The notes under the pieces are model-generated. The model saw only the letters and a program-made list of their open reading frames with translations. It did no database searches and had not been told where the DNA came from. Source: Clostridia bacterium (GTDB lineage: Bacteria; Bacillota; Clostridia; Oscillospirales; CAG-272). From it: a DNA stretch of 64,000 nt. Shown piece by piece: positions 52,922 to 61,720 of the stretch (position 1 is its first letter; each line of letters begins with the position of its first letter). The position numbers and the translations under genes were made by a program. The stretch lies in contig JAFTXX010000014.1 of NCBI GenBank assembly GCA_017461475.1, positions 1 to 64,000 of the forward strand, in the 5' to 3' direction.

Positions 52922-53370
52922 GCAATCTTAATATAAACAAGGTCGTTCTCGGCGGTCATCTTACAGCCGATGTGGAGCTGAAGCAGACACCGAGCGGCGT
53001 TTCGGTATGTCAATTTTCGATTGCGGTAAATCGCAGATTTTCAAGGGATGGAGAGCGGCAGACCGATTTTATAACCTGTCAGGCGTGGCGTCAGACGGCT
53101 GAATTTATCGCAAGATATTTTCGCAAGGGCTCGGCGCTCTGCGTGTGCGGCAGTATACAGACGAGGTCGTGGACAGACAGCGGGGGACAGAAGCGCTACG
53201 CGACGGAGATAGTTGTGGACGAGGCGTATTTTGTTGACAGCAGGAGTGACGGACAAGGAGCGGCAGATACCAATACTTACATACCCGACGCATACGCTGC
53301 CCCCGGATTTGCGGGAGCGGATAAACCGAGCTTTGAGACAATGTCGGCAGACGATGATCTGCCGTTTTAG
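52918..53370 (+). CDS. ssb: Single-stranded DNA-binding protein
   Basis: 150 residues, OB fold (LNINKVVLGGHLTADVELKQ, FSIAVNRRF, DFITCQAWRQTAEFIARYF, KGSALCVCGSIQTRSW) and a disordered tail ending in the conserved acidic tip DDDLPF that recruits partners. Coupled to recT. Confidence 0.97.
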   Translation: MSNLNINKVVLGGHLTADVELKQTPSGVSVCQFSIAVNRRFSRDGERQTDFITCQAWRQTAEFIARYFRKGSALCVCGSIQTRSWTDSGGQKRYATEIVVDEAYFVDSRSDGQGAADTNTYIPDAYAAPGFAGADKPSFETMSADDDLPF

Positions 53371-53383
53371 AGAGGGAGTATAG

Positions 53384-54181
53384 ATGAACTCTATATTAAA
53401 TTACCCCGGAGCTAAATGGGGTATGGCTTCAAAGATCGTAGAGCTTATGCCGCCTCACAGATCATACCTTGAGCCGTTTTTTGGCTCGGGCGCGGTATTG
53501 TTTAACAAATCTCCCTCAGCAATAGAAACCGTTAATGATATAGACGGTGATATCGTTAATTTCTTTCGGGTGGTAAGAGAATCCCCGGAAGAGCTTGCCG
53601 AGGCTATCGCTTTAACTCCGTATGCTCGTGATGTTTTTGATGACGCTCACGATGATCGAGGGGCTTCGCCTTTTGACAGGGCTTATCGTTTTGCCATTAG
53701 ATCACGTATGGGACACGGCTTCAAAACCTATCAAAAAACAGGATTCAAGATAGACGTATACGCACGTGAGAGAAGCTATTGTGTAAGTATGTGGAATAAA
53801 ATGCCACAGGATATTTTGAGAGCTGCCGAGCGCCTTAAGGATGTTCAGATTGAAAATCGTCCTGCGCTGGATCTTATAAAAAAATTCAATTATGATAATG
53901 TTCTGATCTATGCGGATCCTCCGTATCTTCTCGAAACGAGGGGCGGCAAACAATATAAACACGAGATGGACGAGCAGGATCATCTTGACCTGCTGGCCGC
54001 ATTAGTTAAATTTAAGGGATATGTAATAATTAGCGGATATCAATCCGAAATGTACGATAGGGAGCTGAGGGGGTGGAACAAGTTATTGTTTAAGTCTTAT
54101 AATCAGAACAACGAACCACGCACCGAGGTCTTGTGGTTTAATTTCGATTCGTTGTCTGTGTTTGACTATGAAAGATTATGA
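53384..54181 (+). CDS. dam: DNA adenine methyltransferase (Dam/D12 class)
   Basis: 265 residues: NYPGAKWGMASKIVELMP, SAM motif YLEPFFGSGAVLFNK, DIDGDIVNFFRVVRE, catalytic YADPPYLLETRGG and ISGYQSEMYD. Alpha-class N6-adenine MTase, probably GATC-like, likely protecting phage DNA. No cognate nuclease nearby. Slightly more A+T rich than its neighbours. Confidence 0.92.
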   Translation: MNSILNYPGAKWGMASKIVELMPPHRSYLEPFFGSGAVLFNKSPSAIETVNDIDGDIVNFFRVVRESPEELAEAIALTPYARDVFDDAHDDRGASPFDRAYRFAIRSRMGHGFKTYQKTGFKIDVYARERSYCVSMWNKMPQDILRAAERLKDVQIENRPALDLIKKFNYDNVLIYADPPYLLETRGGKQYKHEMDEQDHLDLLAALVKFKGYVIISGYQSEMYDRELRGWNKLLFKSYNQNNEPRTEVLWFNFDSLSVFDYERL

Positions 54182-54192
54182 GGTAACACATA

Positions 54193-54972
54193 ATGGCAGA
54201 AAAACGAATGTTTTCAAAGACGATCATCAGCTGTGACGACTTCACCGAGCTGCCTTTTTCCACGCAGGCGCTCTACTTCCATTTGTCTATGGAGGCGGAT
54301 GACGATGGGTTCGTCAACAACTCGAAGAAGATAATGAGGACCATACGCGTGACCAAAAAGGATATGGACAGGCTTGTGGCAAAGGGCTACATCATCCCCT
54401 TCGACAGCGGTGTATATGCCATCAGGCATTGGCGGATAAACAACTACATAAGGAAGGACAGATACACTCCCACTATCTATCTGCGTGAGATGGAACAGCT
54501 CGAGGTCGACGGCAGCGGAGCATACAAGGAGCGGTTACCTATTGGTGTACCAAACGGTGCACCGTCTTGTAACCGCTTGGGAGCACAGAAGAGAATAGAA
54601 GAGAGTAGTATAGAGCAGTGTAGAGAGAGAGACGCGCGCGCGCCCGCGAGGGTGGAGGAGCCCATACCCCAAGAGGAGCCCATACCCGAGGAAAGGTCTA
54701 TAATCGGGAAGAGTCCTTGCGGGGAGTTCGGCAACGTGTATCTGACCGAGGCTGAGAGAAGCGCTCTTGACGGGCGATACGGCGCGTCGCTGGCAGAGGC
54801 GCTTATTGATAATCTCTCGCGGCGCATCAAGTCAAAGGGCTATCGGTATGAGGACCACTATGCTACCATCCTCGATTGGGCGGCGAAGGACGGTGTGAAA
54901 ACATCATCGGAGAAGTCCTATGACACGGATGAGTTCTTCCAAGCGGCGGTGCAGAGGAGCTTGGAGGAATGA
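54193..54972 (+). CDS. Phage replication initiator (replisome-organiser-like)
   Basis: 259 residues. The N-terminal winged-helix (FSKTIISCDDFTELPFSTQAL, YFHLSMEADDDGFVNN, MRTIRVTKKDMDRLVAKGYI, FDSGVYAIRHWRINNYIRKDRY) is typical of phage replisome organisers. A P/E-rich linker of about 50 residues (RVEEPIPQEEPIPEE) leads to a C-terminal helical domain (GASLAEALIDNLSRRIKSKG, YRYEDHYATILDWAA). It would open the phage origin and recruit host helicase. Confidence 0.85.
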   Translation: MAEKRMFSKTIISCDDFTELPFSTQALYFHLSMEADDDGFVNNSKKIMRTIRVTKKDMDRLVAKGYIIPFDSGVYAIRHWRINNYIRKDRYTPTIYLREMEQLEVDGSGAYKERLPIGVPNGAPSCNRLGAQKRIEESSIEQCRERDARAPARVEEPIPQEEPIPEERSIIGKSPCGEFGNVYLTEAERSALDGRYGASLAEALIDNLSRRIKSKGYRYEDHYATILDWAAKDGVKTSSEKSYDTDEFFQAAVQRSLEE

Positions 54973-54998
54973 GGAGCGAAGATGAAAGGAGAAACGAT

Positions 54999-55244
54999 AT
55001 GATCGAGGATCGTGTTTTGACTCAGCCAACGGTTGCGCCGTTTGAATGGATCTCTGTATCTCACGCTCTTCCAAAGGAAAAGGGGCGATACCTTGTTATT
55101 GACAACGGTGGCTATGATCTTGCGTGGTTTGATCCCGAACGAAAGACTTTTTCTACTGACAGCAGCGGTGCAAGGATCGGTATCAACAGGAGTGTAAGCC
55201 ATTGGATGCTCCTGCCGAAACGACCTGCGGAGGTGTTGATGTGA
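54999..55244 (+). CDS. DUF551-domain phage protein
   Basis: 81 residues with WISVSHALPKEKGRYLVIDN, AWFDPERKTF and the closing SVSHWMLLPKRP, the DUF551 pattern common in phages. GAAAGGAGAAACG precedes this ATG; an upstream ATG has no proper SD. Function unknown. Confidence 0.8.
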   Translation: MIEDRVLTQPTVAPFEWISVSHALPKEKGRYLVIDNGGYDLAWFDPERKTFSTDSSGARIGINRSVSHWMLLPKRPAEVLM

Positions 55245-55417
55245 GCAAAGAAAAACAGCTTGAAAATGCTCTGAACGAGCTTATAGCCGAAGCGGCGAGT
55301 GGCGGCGGGCACGTCTATATCGTTGACAAGCGACAGAACACTTTCGCCTTGAAGCTGACAGAGCCTATCAGGATACAATTCTATGGCGGATACAAGGGGG
55401 AGTGTAATGCAGAGTAA
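55241..55417 (+). CDS. Small phage protein, unknown
   Basis: 58 residues, GTG start overlapping the DUF551 stop by 4 nt. A glycine-rich HVYIVDKRQNTFALKLTEPI beta segment follows a helix. Not recognised. Confidence 0.6.
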   Translation: MSKEKQLENALNELIAEAASGGGHVYIVDKRQNTFALKLTEPIRIQFYGGYKGECNAE

Positions 55418-55772
55418 ATATCACAGTCGGAAGGTCACAACGAACGGTGTTACCTTCGACAGCGCAAAAGAGGCGAAGAGGTACGGGGAGCTGCTTCTGC
55501 TTGAGAAGGCGGGGGCGATCTCCGACCTTCGGCGGCAGGTCGAATTTGTCTTGATCCCCGCGCAACGTGAGCCTGACATACCGGGAAAACACGGCGGTAT
55601 CGTCAAAAGAGGAAAGACCATAGAGCGTAAAGTATCGTATATAGCAGACTTTACATACACAGAGAACGGAAAGCAGATAGTGGAAGATGTCAAGGGATTT
55701 CGGACGCCTGAATATAAGATCAAGAAAAAAATGATGTTGTATTTTCACGGCATCAGGATAAGGGAGGTATAG
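55407..55772 (+). CDS. DUF1064-family phage nuclease-like protein
   Basis: 121 residues: SKYHSRKVTTNGVTFDSAKEAKRYGELLLLEKAGAI (residues 3-38), LIPAQ, SYIADFTYTENGKQIVEDVKG, TPEYKIKKKMMLYF. The E...D...ExK arrangement is that of DUF1064, a putative PD-(D/E)XK Holliday-junction-resolvase-like family. Overlaps the previous gene by 11 nt. Confidence 0.87.
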   Translation: MQSKYHSRKVTTNGVTFDSAKEAKRYGELLLLEKAGAISDLRRQVEFVLIPAQREPDIPGKHGGIVKRGKTIERKVSYIADFTYTENGKQIVEDVKGFRTPEYKIKKKMMLYFHGIRIREV

Positions 55773-55775
55773 GCG

Positions 55776-55997
55776 ATGGGGAAGGAGCTTGATTACATTT
55801 TCCCCGAACGCAAATGCGCGAGATGCGGAAGGCTTTTTCTTGCGGCTCCGCAACACGCCTTGAAGCTCAAAGTGGGCGGAGAGCGGACGGTTTGGTTTTG
55901 CAAACCGTCCTGCTTATTAGGCTACAGCAAAGATAGGGAAGATCGGAAAACAAAAGGGAAACGCATTTGCGTTCAAAAAAACGATATAAAAGCGTAA
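55776..55997 (+). CDS. Small zinc-finger phage protein
   Basis: 73 residues with CARCGRLF and FCKPSC, a likely four-cysteine zinc site, and a basic C-terminal tail. Starts 3 nt after the previous stop. No named family. Confidence 0.65.
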   Translation: MGKELDYIFPERKCARCGRLFLAAPQHALKLKVGGERTVWFCKPSCLLGYSKDREDRKTKGKRICVQKNDIKA

Positions 55998-56021
55998 AAA
56001 CGTTTAGAAAGGGGGCGAGTT

Positions 56022-56261
56022 ATGGCGAAAAAGAGGATAAAAAAGGACTCTGAAGAGGTCAGGTGTCCTTTCTTTCGCGGTGAGACTATGGCTGAAATAA
56101 GATGCGAGGGCTTTTTTCGGGGGTGCTCAATTCATGTGGCATTTGCCGATAAAAGTGAAAAGCGCTCCTTTATGAAAAACGCTTGCGAGTATCTTTACAC
56201 AGCTTGTCCGATATACAAGCTGTGTGACAGGAAGTATGACGACTTCGGAAAAACAAAATAA
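56022..56261 (+). CDS. Small cysteine-rich phage protein
   Basis: 79 residues, seven or more cysteines/histidines (VRCPFFRGETMAEIRCEG, CSIHVAF, ACEYLYTACPIYKLC) likely binding zinc. SD AAAGGGGGCGAG. Position before the packaging genes is shared with similar proteins in clostridial prophages. Confidence 0.65.
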   Translation: MAKKRIKKDSEEVRCPFFRGETMAEIRCEGFFRGCSIHVAFADKSEKRSFMKNACEYLYTACPIYKLCDRKYDDFGKTK

Positions 56262-56374
56262 ATTCAAAGAGGCGACGGGTGTTGCCTCTTTTTTTAAAAA
56301 AAGCCCTTGGGGGGACTCCCGAAAGGATGGTGTTTGAATGTATAATAATAAAAATAATTCGGGGGGAGCTTTCG

Positions 56375-56851
56375 GTGTCGCTTGAAAACGTCGATTGGAA
56401 TGAGATAAAAAAAGAATATATATCAAGCGCTACGAGCTATCGGAAGCTGTGCGCGAAGTACGGCGTACCCCGCACCACTCTTGAAAAGAGGGCGAAGGAT
56501 GAGAAGTGGACAGATCTGCGAAGGCAGGTCAAGGACAAGGCAGAGGCAGATATGGTCAGACGGGTAGCTGAAGAAAGCTCAAAGGTGGATCATAAGTATT
56601 TCCGACTTGTGGACAAGCTTATCGATAAGGCAGATGAGGTAATAGAAAACACGCCCGTTTGGCAGGTGCAGTCTATCAAGGATATGGCTTCCGCTCTGCG
56701 GTCTCTCCGCGAATGCCGCGGATTTAAGACCGATATAGATTTGCGTGAACAAGAGGCTCGTATAAAAAATCTTGAGCGGCAGCTTGAGAAGAGCGACGAT
56801 ATCCCCGAGATAAACGTTGTGTTCGGCTCGGATGAGGACTTTGCAAAATGA
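56375..56851 (+). CDS. Phage terminase small subunit
   Basis: 158 residues. N-terminal HTH (WNEIKKEYISSATSYRKLCA, KYGVPRTTLEKRAKDEKW) followed by helical oligomerisation and C-terminal regions. GTG start with GGGGGGAG 7 nt upstream; the longer frame starts in untranslated sequence. Coupled to TerL by 4 nt. Recognises phage DNA for packaging. Confidence 0.85.
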   Translation: MSLENVDWNEIKKEYISSATSYRKLCAKYGVPRTTLEKRAKDEKWTDLRRQVKDKAEADMVRRVAEESSKVDHKYFRLVDKLIDKADEVIENTPVWQVQSIKDMASALRSLRECRGFKTDIDLREQEARIKNLERQLEKSDDIPEINVVFGSDEDFAK

Positions 56852-58257
56852 AGCTCGACTTCAAAATAGAGCCGCCAAACGAAAAACAAAAGCTTTTCTT
56901 TCTTGATCAGCACAAATACGTGGGGTATGGTGGCGCTCGCGGCGGCGGAAAATCCTGGGCTCTTCGGCGCAAGATGGCAATGATGTGCCTTTATTACCCG
57001 GGCATAAAATGCGGTATATACCGACGTACCTATCCGGAGCTACGGAACAATCACGTTGTTCCCCTTCTCAGAGAGCTTCACGGGATAGCAAGCTTCAACG
57101 AATCCAAGAAGATATTCAAATTCCCGAACGGCTCGGTGATCGAGTTGTGCTATGCGGATAATCAAAAGGATCTCGGTCAAAAGTTTCAGGGGCAGGAGTT
57201 TGACATTTTGTCTATTGACGAGGCAACGCAGATATCCGAGGAGTGGTTTGCCATAATGAAGGCTACGGTGAGAGGCGTTAATTCTTTTCCGAAGCGTATT
57301 TATATAACCTGTAACCCCGGCGGGGTGGGTCACTCATGGGTAAAGCGGCTGTTTATCGACAGGAGCTACAAGGATAGTGAGGACCCCTCGGAGTATAGCT
57401 TCATCCAGGCTCTTCCTCACGATAATAAGGCGCTTATGGAGAGTGACCCCGATTACATCAAGAGCCTTGCGTCTCTTCCGCCAAAGCTTCGGGCGGCGTG
57501 GCTTGAGGGCTCGTGGGATATCTTTATGGGTCAGTTCTTTGAGGAATTTATCGATGATCCGCAACACTATCACGACCGAAGGTATACCCACGTTATCGAG
57601 CCCTTTGAGATACCGCCGCGCTTTGAGATATACCGTTCCTTTGACTGGGGCTATTCGAAGCCCTTTTCCTGCGATTGGTGGGCGATAGATACGGAGGGCA
57701 GGGCTTATCTTTGCCATCAGCTCTACGGCTGTACGGGAACGCCCGATGAGGGTATTAAGTGGGCTCCTGACAAGGTGTTTTCAGAGATCGCCCGTATCGA
57801 GCGGGAGCATAGGTGGTTTAAGGACAGGGCTATCCGCGGAGTTGCCGACTCGGCTATATGGGCATCCGACGGCGGCGAGGCTATCATTGAGAGCGCCGAC
57901 CGTCACGGTGTATACTTCGACAAGTCCGATAAAACGCGGGTGGCGGGATGGATGCAGATGCATTACAGGCTGTCCTTCGGTGATGACGGCAGACCGATGA
58001 TGTATTTCTTTAACACCTGCCGTCACGCTATACGCACCATTCCCCTGATGCAGTATTCGCAGACTCTTCCCGAGGATCTTGACACATCGCTTGAGGATCA
58101 CTTTTGCGATTCCTGTCGGTATTTTTGTATGACACGTCCCATTTCCGCGAGAGACGCGGCGCGGAAAGAAAGACCCATATCCGACCCTCTTGATCAATTT
58201 GAGAGAGAGCGGAGGACGATATATAATTCTTACGGCGCAATTCGATCGGAGGTATAA
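56848..58257 (+). CDS. terL: Phage terminase large subunit
   Basis: 469 residues. Walker A GGARGGGKSWALRR near residue 30, Walker B FDILSIDEATQ near 120, coupling motif ITCNPGG, and the nuclease domain with FDWGYSKPFSCDWW, GVADSAIW and DDSIRY-like D-rich end (LEDHFCDSCRY). ATP-driven DNA translocation and cleavage into proheads. Confidence 0.96.
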   Translation: MKLDFKIEPPNEKQKLFFLDQHKYVGYGGARGGGKSWALRRKMAMMCLYYPGIKCGIYRRTYPELRNNHVVPLLRELHGIASFNESKKIFKFPNGSVIELCYADNQKDLGQKFQGQEFDILSIDEATQISEEWFAIMKATVRGVNSFPKRIYITCNPGGVGHSWVKRLFIDRSYKDSEDPSEYSFIQALPHDNKALMESDPDYIKSLASLPPKLRAAWLEGSWDIFMGQFFEEFIDDPQHYHDRRYTHVIEPFEIPPRFEIYRSFDWGYSKPFSCDWWAIDTEGRAYLCHQLYGCTGTPDEGIKWAPDKVFSEIARIEREHRWFKDRAIRGVADSAIWASDGGEAIIESADRHGVYFDKSDKTRVAGWMQMHYRLSFGDDGRPMMYFFNTCRHAIRTIPLMQYSQTLPEDLDTSLEDHFCDSCRYFCMTRPISARDAARKERPISDPLDQFERERRTIYNSYGAIRSEV

Positions 58258-58263
58258 ACGAGA

Positions 58264-60189
58264 ATGCCCATTCCTTTTTTTGAAAAGCTTGTTAAACACA
58301 AGCCGTACCCGCAAAAGCTTCGGGCGCTTTCCGCAAAGGGTGAAGCGGGAGCGGCGCCTGCCACTCTTCCCGTTGATGAAAAGCGGATCGCTGTATGGAA
58401 CGCTGCGCTGCGGTCCTATAAAAGCAGACGGTCTGTTATTGAAGATAAGATACGCTCCAATGAGGCTTTTTGGCGAATGAGACAATGGAAGGTGAGAGAC
58501 CCTGACGGAGGAATGCAGACACCGTCAACAGCCTGGCTGTTCACCTGTATTCAATCCAAGCTTGCGGATGTGATGGATTCCTATCCTACGGCTAACTTCC
58601 GTCCACGTCAGAAGGATGATGTGGAGGAGGCAAAGCGGTTATCCTCTATCGTACCTGTTATTATGGCGCAGAATAACTTTGAGCAGACATACAGAGAGGT
58701 GTCCGAGTACACTCTGAAGAATGGTATCGGCATTTATCACGTTTTTTGGGATGGAAGGAAGCTTCACGGGCTCGGAGATATTGCCATAAAAAAGATGGAT
58801 GTGCTCCGAGTTTTCTTTGAACCCGGTATTACGGACATTCAGGATTCCACATACCTGTTTGTAGTAGAGCTTGTGGACAAGAACACCTTGTATGGAAGAT
58901 ACCCACATGCGCGGAGCACAGTTAAAGGGAAGGTCATAGAGCCGAGCAGATTCATTACCGACGAGCAGGTGGACGTACAGGACAAGATCGTTGTTGTGGA
59001 CGTATATTACAAGGTGGAGACCGGGGGCAAGAGGATACTTCACTACTGCAAATACGCGGATACGACATGCCTTGAGTCTACGGAGAATGACCCCGAAAAA
59101 TATCCGAACGGACTTTACGATCACGGACTGTATCCCTTTGTGGTGCAGAGCCTTTATCACATTGAACAAAGTCTTTACGGAACGGGAATGGTCGATCTCG
59201 GCGCGGATACACAATTGCAGATCGATCTGATGAACAGGGCTGTGGTGGAGAATACCTTGATGGGCGCAAAGCCTCGGTTTCTTACCACGCTTGACGCGGA
59301 TGCCGCGGAGACTCAGCTTGCGGATCTGACGCGTACCTTTATTCAGGTGCCGTCGGTTTCAGAGCACAACACAGTTCCGATGACTACAACGCCCCTTGGG
59401 GGTAATTATCTGGAGTTCATCCAGAGCAAGATCGACGAGCTGAAGCGTGTTACCTCAAACCACGACGTAAACAACGGCGCGGCGCCCAGCGGCATTACTG
59501 CTGCTTCCGCCATATCCGCCCTACAGGAGACCTCGGGAAAGGACAGCCGCTTTATCAACAAGAGCTTTTACAACGCCTACAGGCTTTTGATGACGCAGGT
59601 GGTAGAGCTTATAAGGCAGTTTTATGATGTGCCGCGGTGGTTCCGCATTATTCCCGACCAAGCCGCGGGCGCGTCGGAGGCTTTTGTTAAGTTTGATAAC
59701 AGCGGTCTGAAGGGATCCCCCCAGGTAACGGCAGGCGGCGAACCAATTGGGTGGCGTGTTTCTGAATTTGATATTGAGATCACGGCGGAAAAAGCTAATC
59801 CCTACCGCAAGATGGAGCAGAACGAGCTTGCGTTGTCCTTCTTCAAATTAGGATTTTTCAATCCTCAGCTTACAGATCAGGCGCTTGCCTGTCTCAGTAT
59901 GATGGACTTCGATCATAAGCAGGATGTTATTGAGAGGATCGAGCGGAACGGGACTCTTATCGAAATGCTTGCGATGTATCAGAAGCTTGCTATTGGTATG
60001 GCAAAGCGTTACGGAGATGCGGAGGCGCTTCGGGTAATTCAGCAGAATATGATGGCGTACGGTCAGGAAATCCCCGTGGGAGCGGATGTAGATCCTGCTG
60101 ATGCCGCTGATCCCGAGGCAGGTACGAAGGAGGCAAAGCACGTGCAAAAGGCAAGAGAGAGAGCGAGAAGCTCCACAGAGGTGATATGA
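58264..60189 (+). CDS. Phage portal protein
   Basis: 641 residues, the size of large siphovirus portals. Starts with a short basic segment, then FWRMRQWKV, WLFTCIQSKLADVMDSYPTA, and the crown/wing region; NDVNNGAAPSGITAASAISAL-type stem-loop is seen near residue 405. The C-terminal end is helical with a Lys/Arg-rich tail. Follows TerL after 6 nt and overlaps the Prp gene by 4 nt. Confidence 0.93.
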   Translation: MPIPFFEKLVKHKPYPQKLRALSAKGEAGAAPATLPVDEKRIAVWNAALRSYKSRRSVIEDKIRSNEAFWRMRQWKVRDPDGGMQTPSTAWLFTCIQSKLADVMDSYPTANFRPRQKDDVEEAKRLSSIVPVIMAQNNFEQTYREVSEYTLKNGIGIYHVFWDGRKLHGLGDIAIKKMDVLRVFFEPGITDIQDSTYLFVVELVDKNTLYGRYPHARSTVKGKVIEPSRFITDEQVDVQDKIVVVDVYYKVETGGKRILHYCKYADTTCLESTENDPEKYPNGLYDHGLYPFVVQSLYHIEQSLYGTGMVDLGADTQLQIDLMNRAVVENTLMGAKPRFLTTLDADAAETQLADLTRTFIQVPSVSEHNTVPMTTTPLGGNYLEFIQSKIDELKRVTSNHDVNNGAAPSGITAASAISALQETSGKDSRFINKSFYNAYRLLMTQVVELIRQFYDVPRWFRIIPDQAAGASEAFVKFDNSGLKGSPQVTAGGEPIGWRVSEFDIEITAEKANPYRKMEQNELALSFFKLGFFNPQLTDQALACLSMMDFDHKQDVIERIERNGTLIEMLAMYQKLAIGMAKRYGDAEALRVIQQNMMAYGQEIPVGADVDPADAADPEAGTKEAKHVQKARERARSSTEVI

Positions 60190-60512
60190 TAAATGTCGTA
60201 TATGACGAAGCCTGCGGCATCACGATGACAGGGCACGCGGGACAAGCCCCGAGGGGGCAGGATATAGTCTGCGCGGGAGCCTCGGCAATAGTAATATCAC
60301 TTGCCGAAATGCTTGAACGAAATAGTGAAGAGCTGATAGAGCGCGGTATACTGCTTGAAAGCGGCAGGGCAAGCATAAAGGTGGTGCCTCGCGGCGCCTT
60401 TAAAAATTGTTGTGAGGGCGCGTTTGAGATGGCTATGTGCGGGTTGGAGCTACTTTCGGAGCAATATCCCGATTACATATGTGTTTCCCGCGTTGCGGGG
60501 AATGGCGAATGA
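60186..60512 (+). CDS. prp: Prp-family cysteine protease
   Basis: 108 residues: MTGHAG (H17) and GQDIVCAGAS (C29) form the Prp His/Cys pair, followed by the typical GAFEMAMCGLELLSEQYP helix. Prp removes an N-terminal extension ending FA from ribosomal protein bL27 in Bacillota, and phage homologues process head proteins. Here it sits directly before scaffold and capsid genes whose N termini carry the same LQxFA motif. The CI repressor of this prophage has it too. Confidence 0.93.
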   Translation: MINVVYDEACGITMTGHAGQAPRGQDIVCAGASAIVISLAEMLERNSEELIERGILLESGRASIKVVPRGAFKNCCEGAFEMAMCGLELLSEQYPDYICVSRVAGNGE

Positions 60513-60616
60513 TATATCGCCGTTGGCAATATTGATGAGGCTATTTGCTGTTTGCCTACGGCTAACAGGCAAATAGCAACCATAATTCATCACATCGACG
60601 AAGTCGATATATCATT
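60508..60616. repeat. Nested palindromic (MITE-like) element
   Basis: Outer 12-bp arms AATGATATATCG (60508-60519) and their complement (60605-60616) enclose GCTATTTGC/GCAAATAGC (60540-60577) and an inner TGTTTGCC/GGCTAACA. The left end overlaps the prp stop. Non-coding; structure is that of a small non-autonomous transposable or REP-like element. Confidence 0.7.
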
Positions 60617-60643
60617 TATCATTCATCATTTACAACACAGGGC

Positions 60644-60688
60644 TCGCCCACCTGACGGGCAGAAGGTTTCGCCCACCTGACGGGCAGA
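60644..60688. repeat. Two direct copies of a 20-bp hairpin-forming repeat
   Basis: TCGCCCACCTGACGGGCAGA occurs twice with a 25-bp period. Each copy can form a GCCC...GGGC stem. It lies between the MITE-like element and the scaffold gene. Confidence 0.75.
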
Positions 60689-60721
60689 CGGTCGACGACC
60701 TATTCGTCAGAAAGGAGTCAT

Positions 60722-61696
60722 ATGAAACTGACTCGTAATTTCGATCTTTTGCAGATGTTTGCGGAGGGCGGTGGAGACGGTGGCGCATCCGCGGGCAGTG
60801 AAGGATCGGTATTGCCCGGAGCAGAGACGGGGGGAGATGATCCTTTTGTCAACGCACCGAAAAAGGCAAAAGAATTGTACGCTAAGATGCGCGCTGAGCG
60901 TGAGGGAGACGTCCCAGCTTCGGCAGAAGCGGCATCGGCGCAGGTGACCACCGCTAAAGAGGAAGCGCCCGGGGCGACCGCGGCGAAGAAGCCTACCTTC
61001 AAGGAGCTCATTGCAAGTGAGGACTACAAGGCTGACTACGAGCGGCATATTCAAAAAGCGCTCAAGGACCGCACAAAGCGACACGATACCGAAATGGGAG
61101 AGGTCAATGAGATACTTTCTCTCGTCGGACAAAAATATGGGCTTGACATTGAGTCGGAGGGCTTCAGAGCCGAGCTTACCAAGGCTTTACAGAACGATGA
61201 CAGCGTATACGAAAAATACGCTGAGGAGCACGATATGCCGCTGGAGGAAGCAAGGACAGTTGTGCAATTGAAGCAACAGCTTGAACGCGCCAACAAGGCG
61301 GCAGAGCAGAGGCGGGAGATGGAAGCTGAGAACAGAATCATAGCCGCGCTGAGAAAGAGCGCGGAGGAGACGGTGGCGAAATACCCTGATTTTGATCTTG
61401 AAGCCGCTATGCAGGACGAGCGTTTCCGTCAGCTCACAAGAGCCTGGAACGGAAATACGACCCTTGCATATGAATCGCTCAATCACACCGTTCTTGTCGA
61501 GGAGGCAGAAAGACGCGCGGCGGCTGAAGCCACACAGGCGGTAGCCAACAGCGTAAGAGCAAATCTGTCAAGACCCGCTGAGGGCGGAATTTCCTCATCA
61601 AACAATACAGCGTCCGCCGCGCCCGATTTTGAGGCTATGGACCTCGGTCAGCTTCGCGCGTGGGCGGCAAAACAAAATCACAGGATGAGGAGATAA
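60722..61696 (+). CDS. Phage capsid scaffold protein
   Basis: 324 residues, rich in A/E/K and mostly coiled helix (about 60-250), typical of scaffolds. N-terminal NFDLLQMFA-E (6-15) is a Prp-type cleavage site. The C-terminal end (LGQLRAWAAKQNHRMRR) is basic, as needed to bind the capsid. Start after AAAGGAGTC. Directly before the major capsid gene. Confidence 0.88.
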   Translation: MKLTRNFDLLQMFAEGGGDGGASAGSEGSVLPGAETGGDDPFVNAPKKAKELYAKMRAEREGDVPASAEAASAQVTTAKEEAPGATAAKKPTFKELIASEDYKADYERHIQKALKDRTKRHDTEMGEVNEILSLVGQKYGLDIESEGFRAELTKALQNDDSVYEKYAEEHDMPLEEARTVVQLKQQLERANKAAEQRREMEAENRIIAALRKSAEETVAKYPDFDLEAAMQDERFRQLTRAWNGNTTLAYESLNHTVLVEEAERRAAAEATQAVANSVRANLSRPAEGGISSSNNTASAAPDFEAMDLGQLRAWAAKQNHRMRR

Positions 61697-61720
61697 CGGT
61701 CTCCTCGAAAGGAGAAAAAT

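Noticed and set aside
60644-60688. CRISPR array
   Set aside because: Only two short repeats with a 5-bp spacer and no cas genes.
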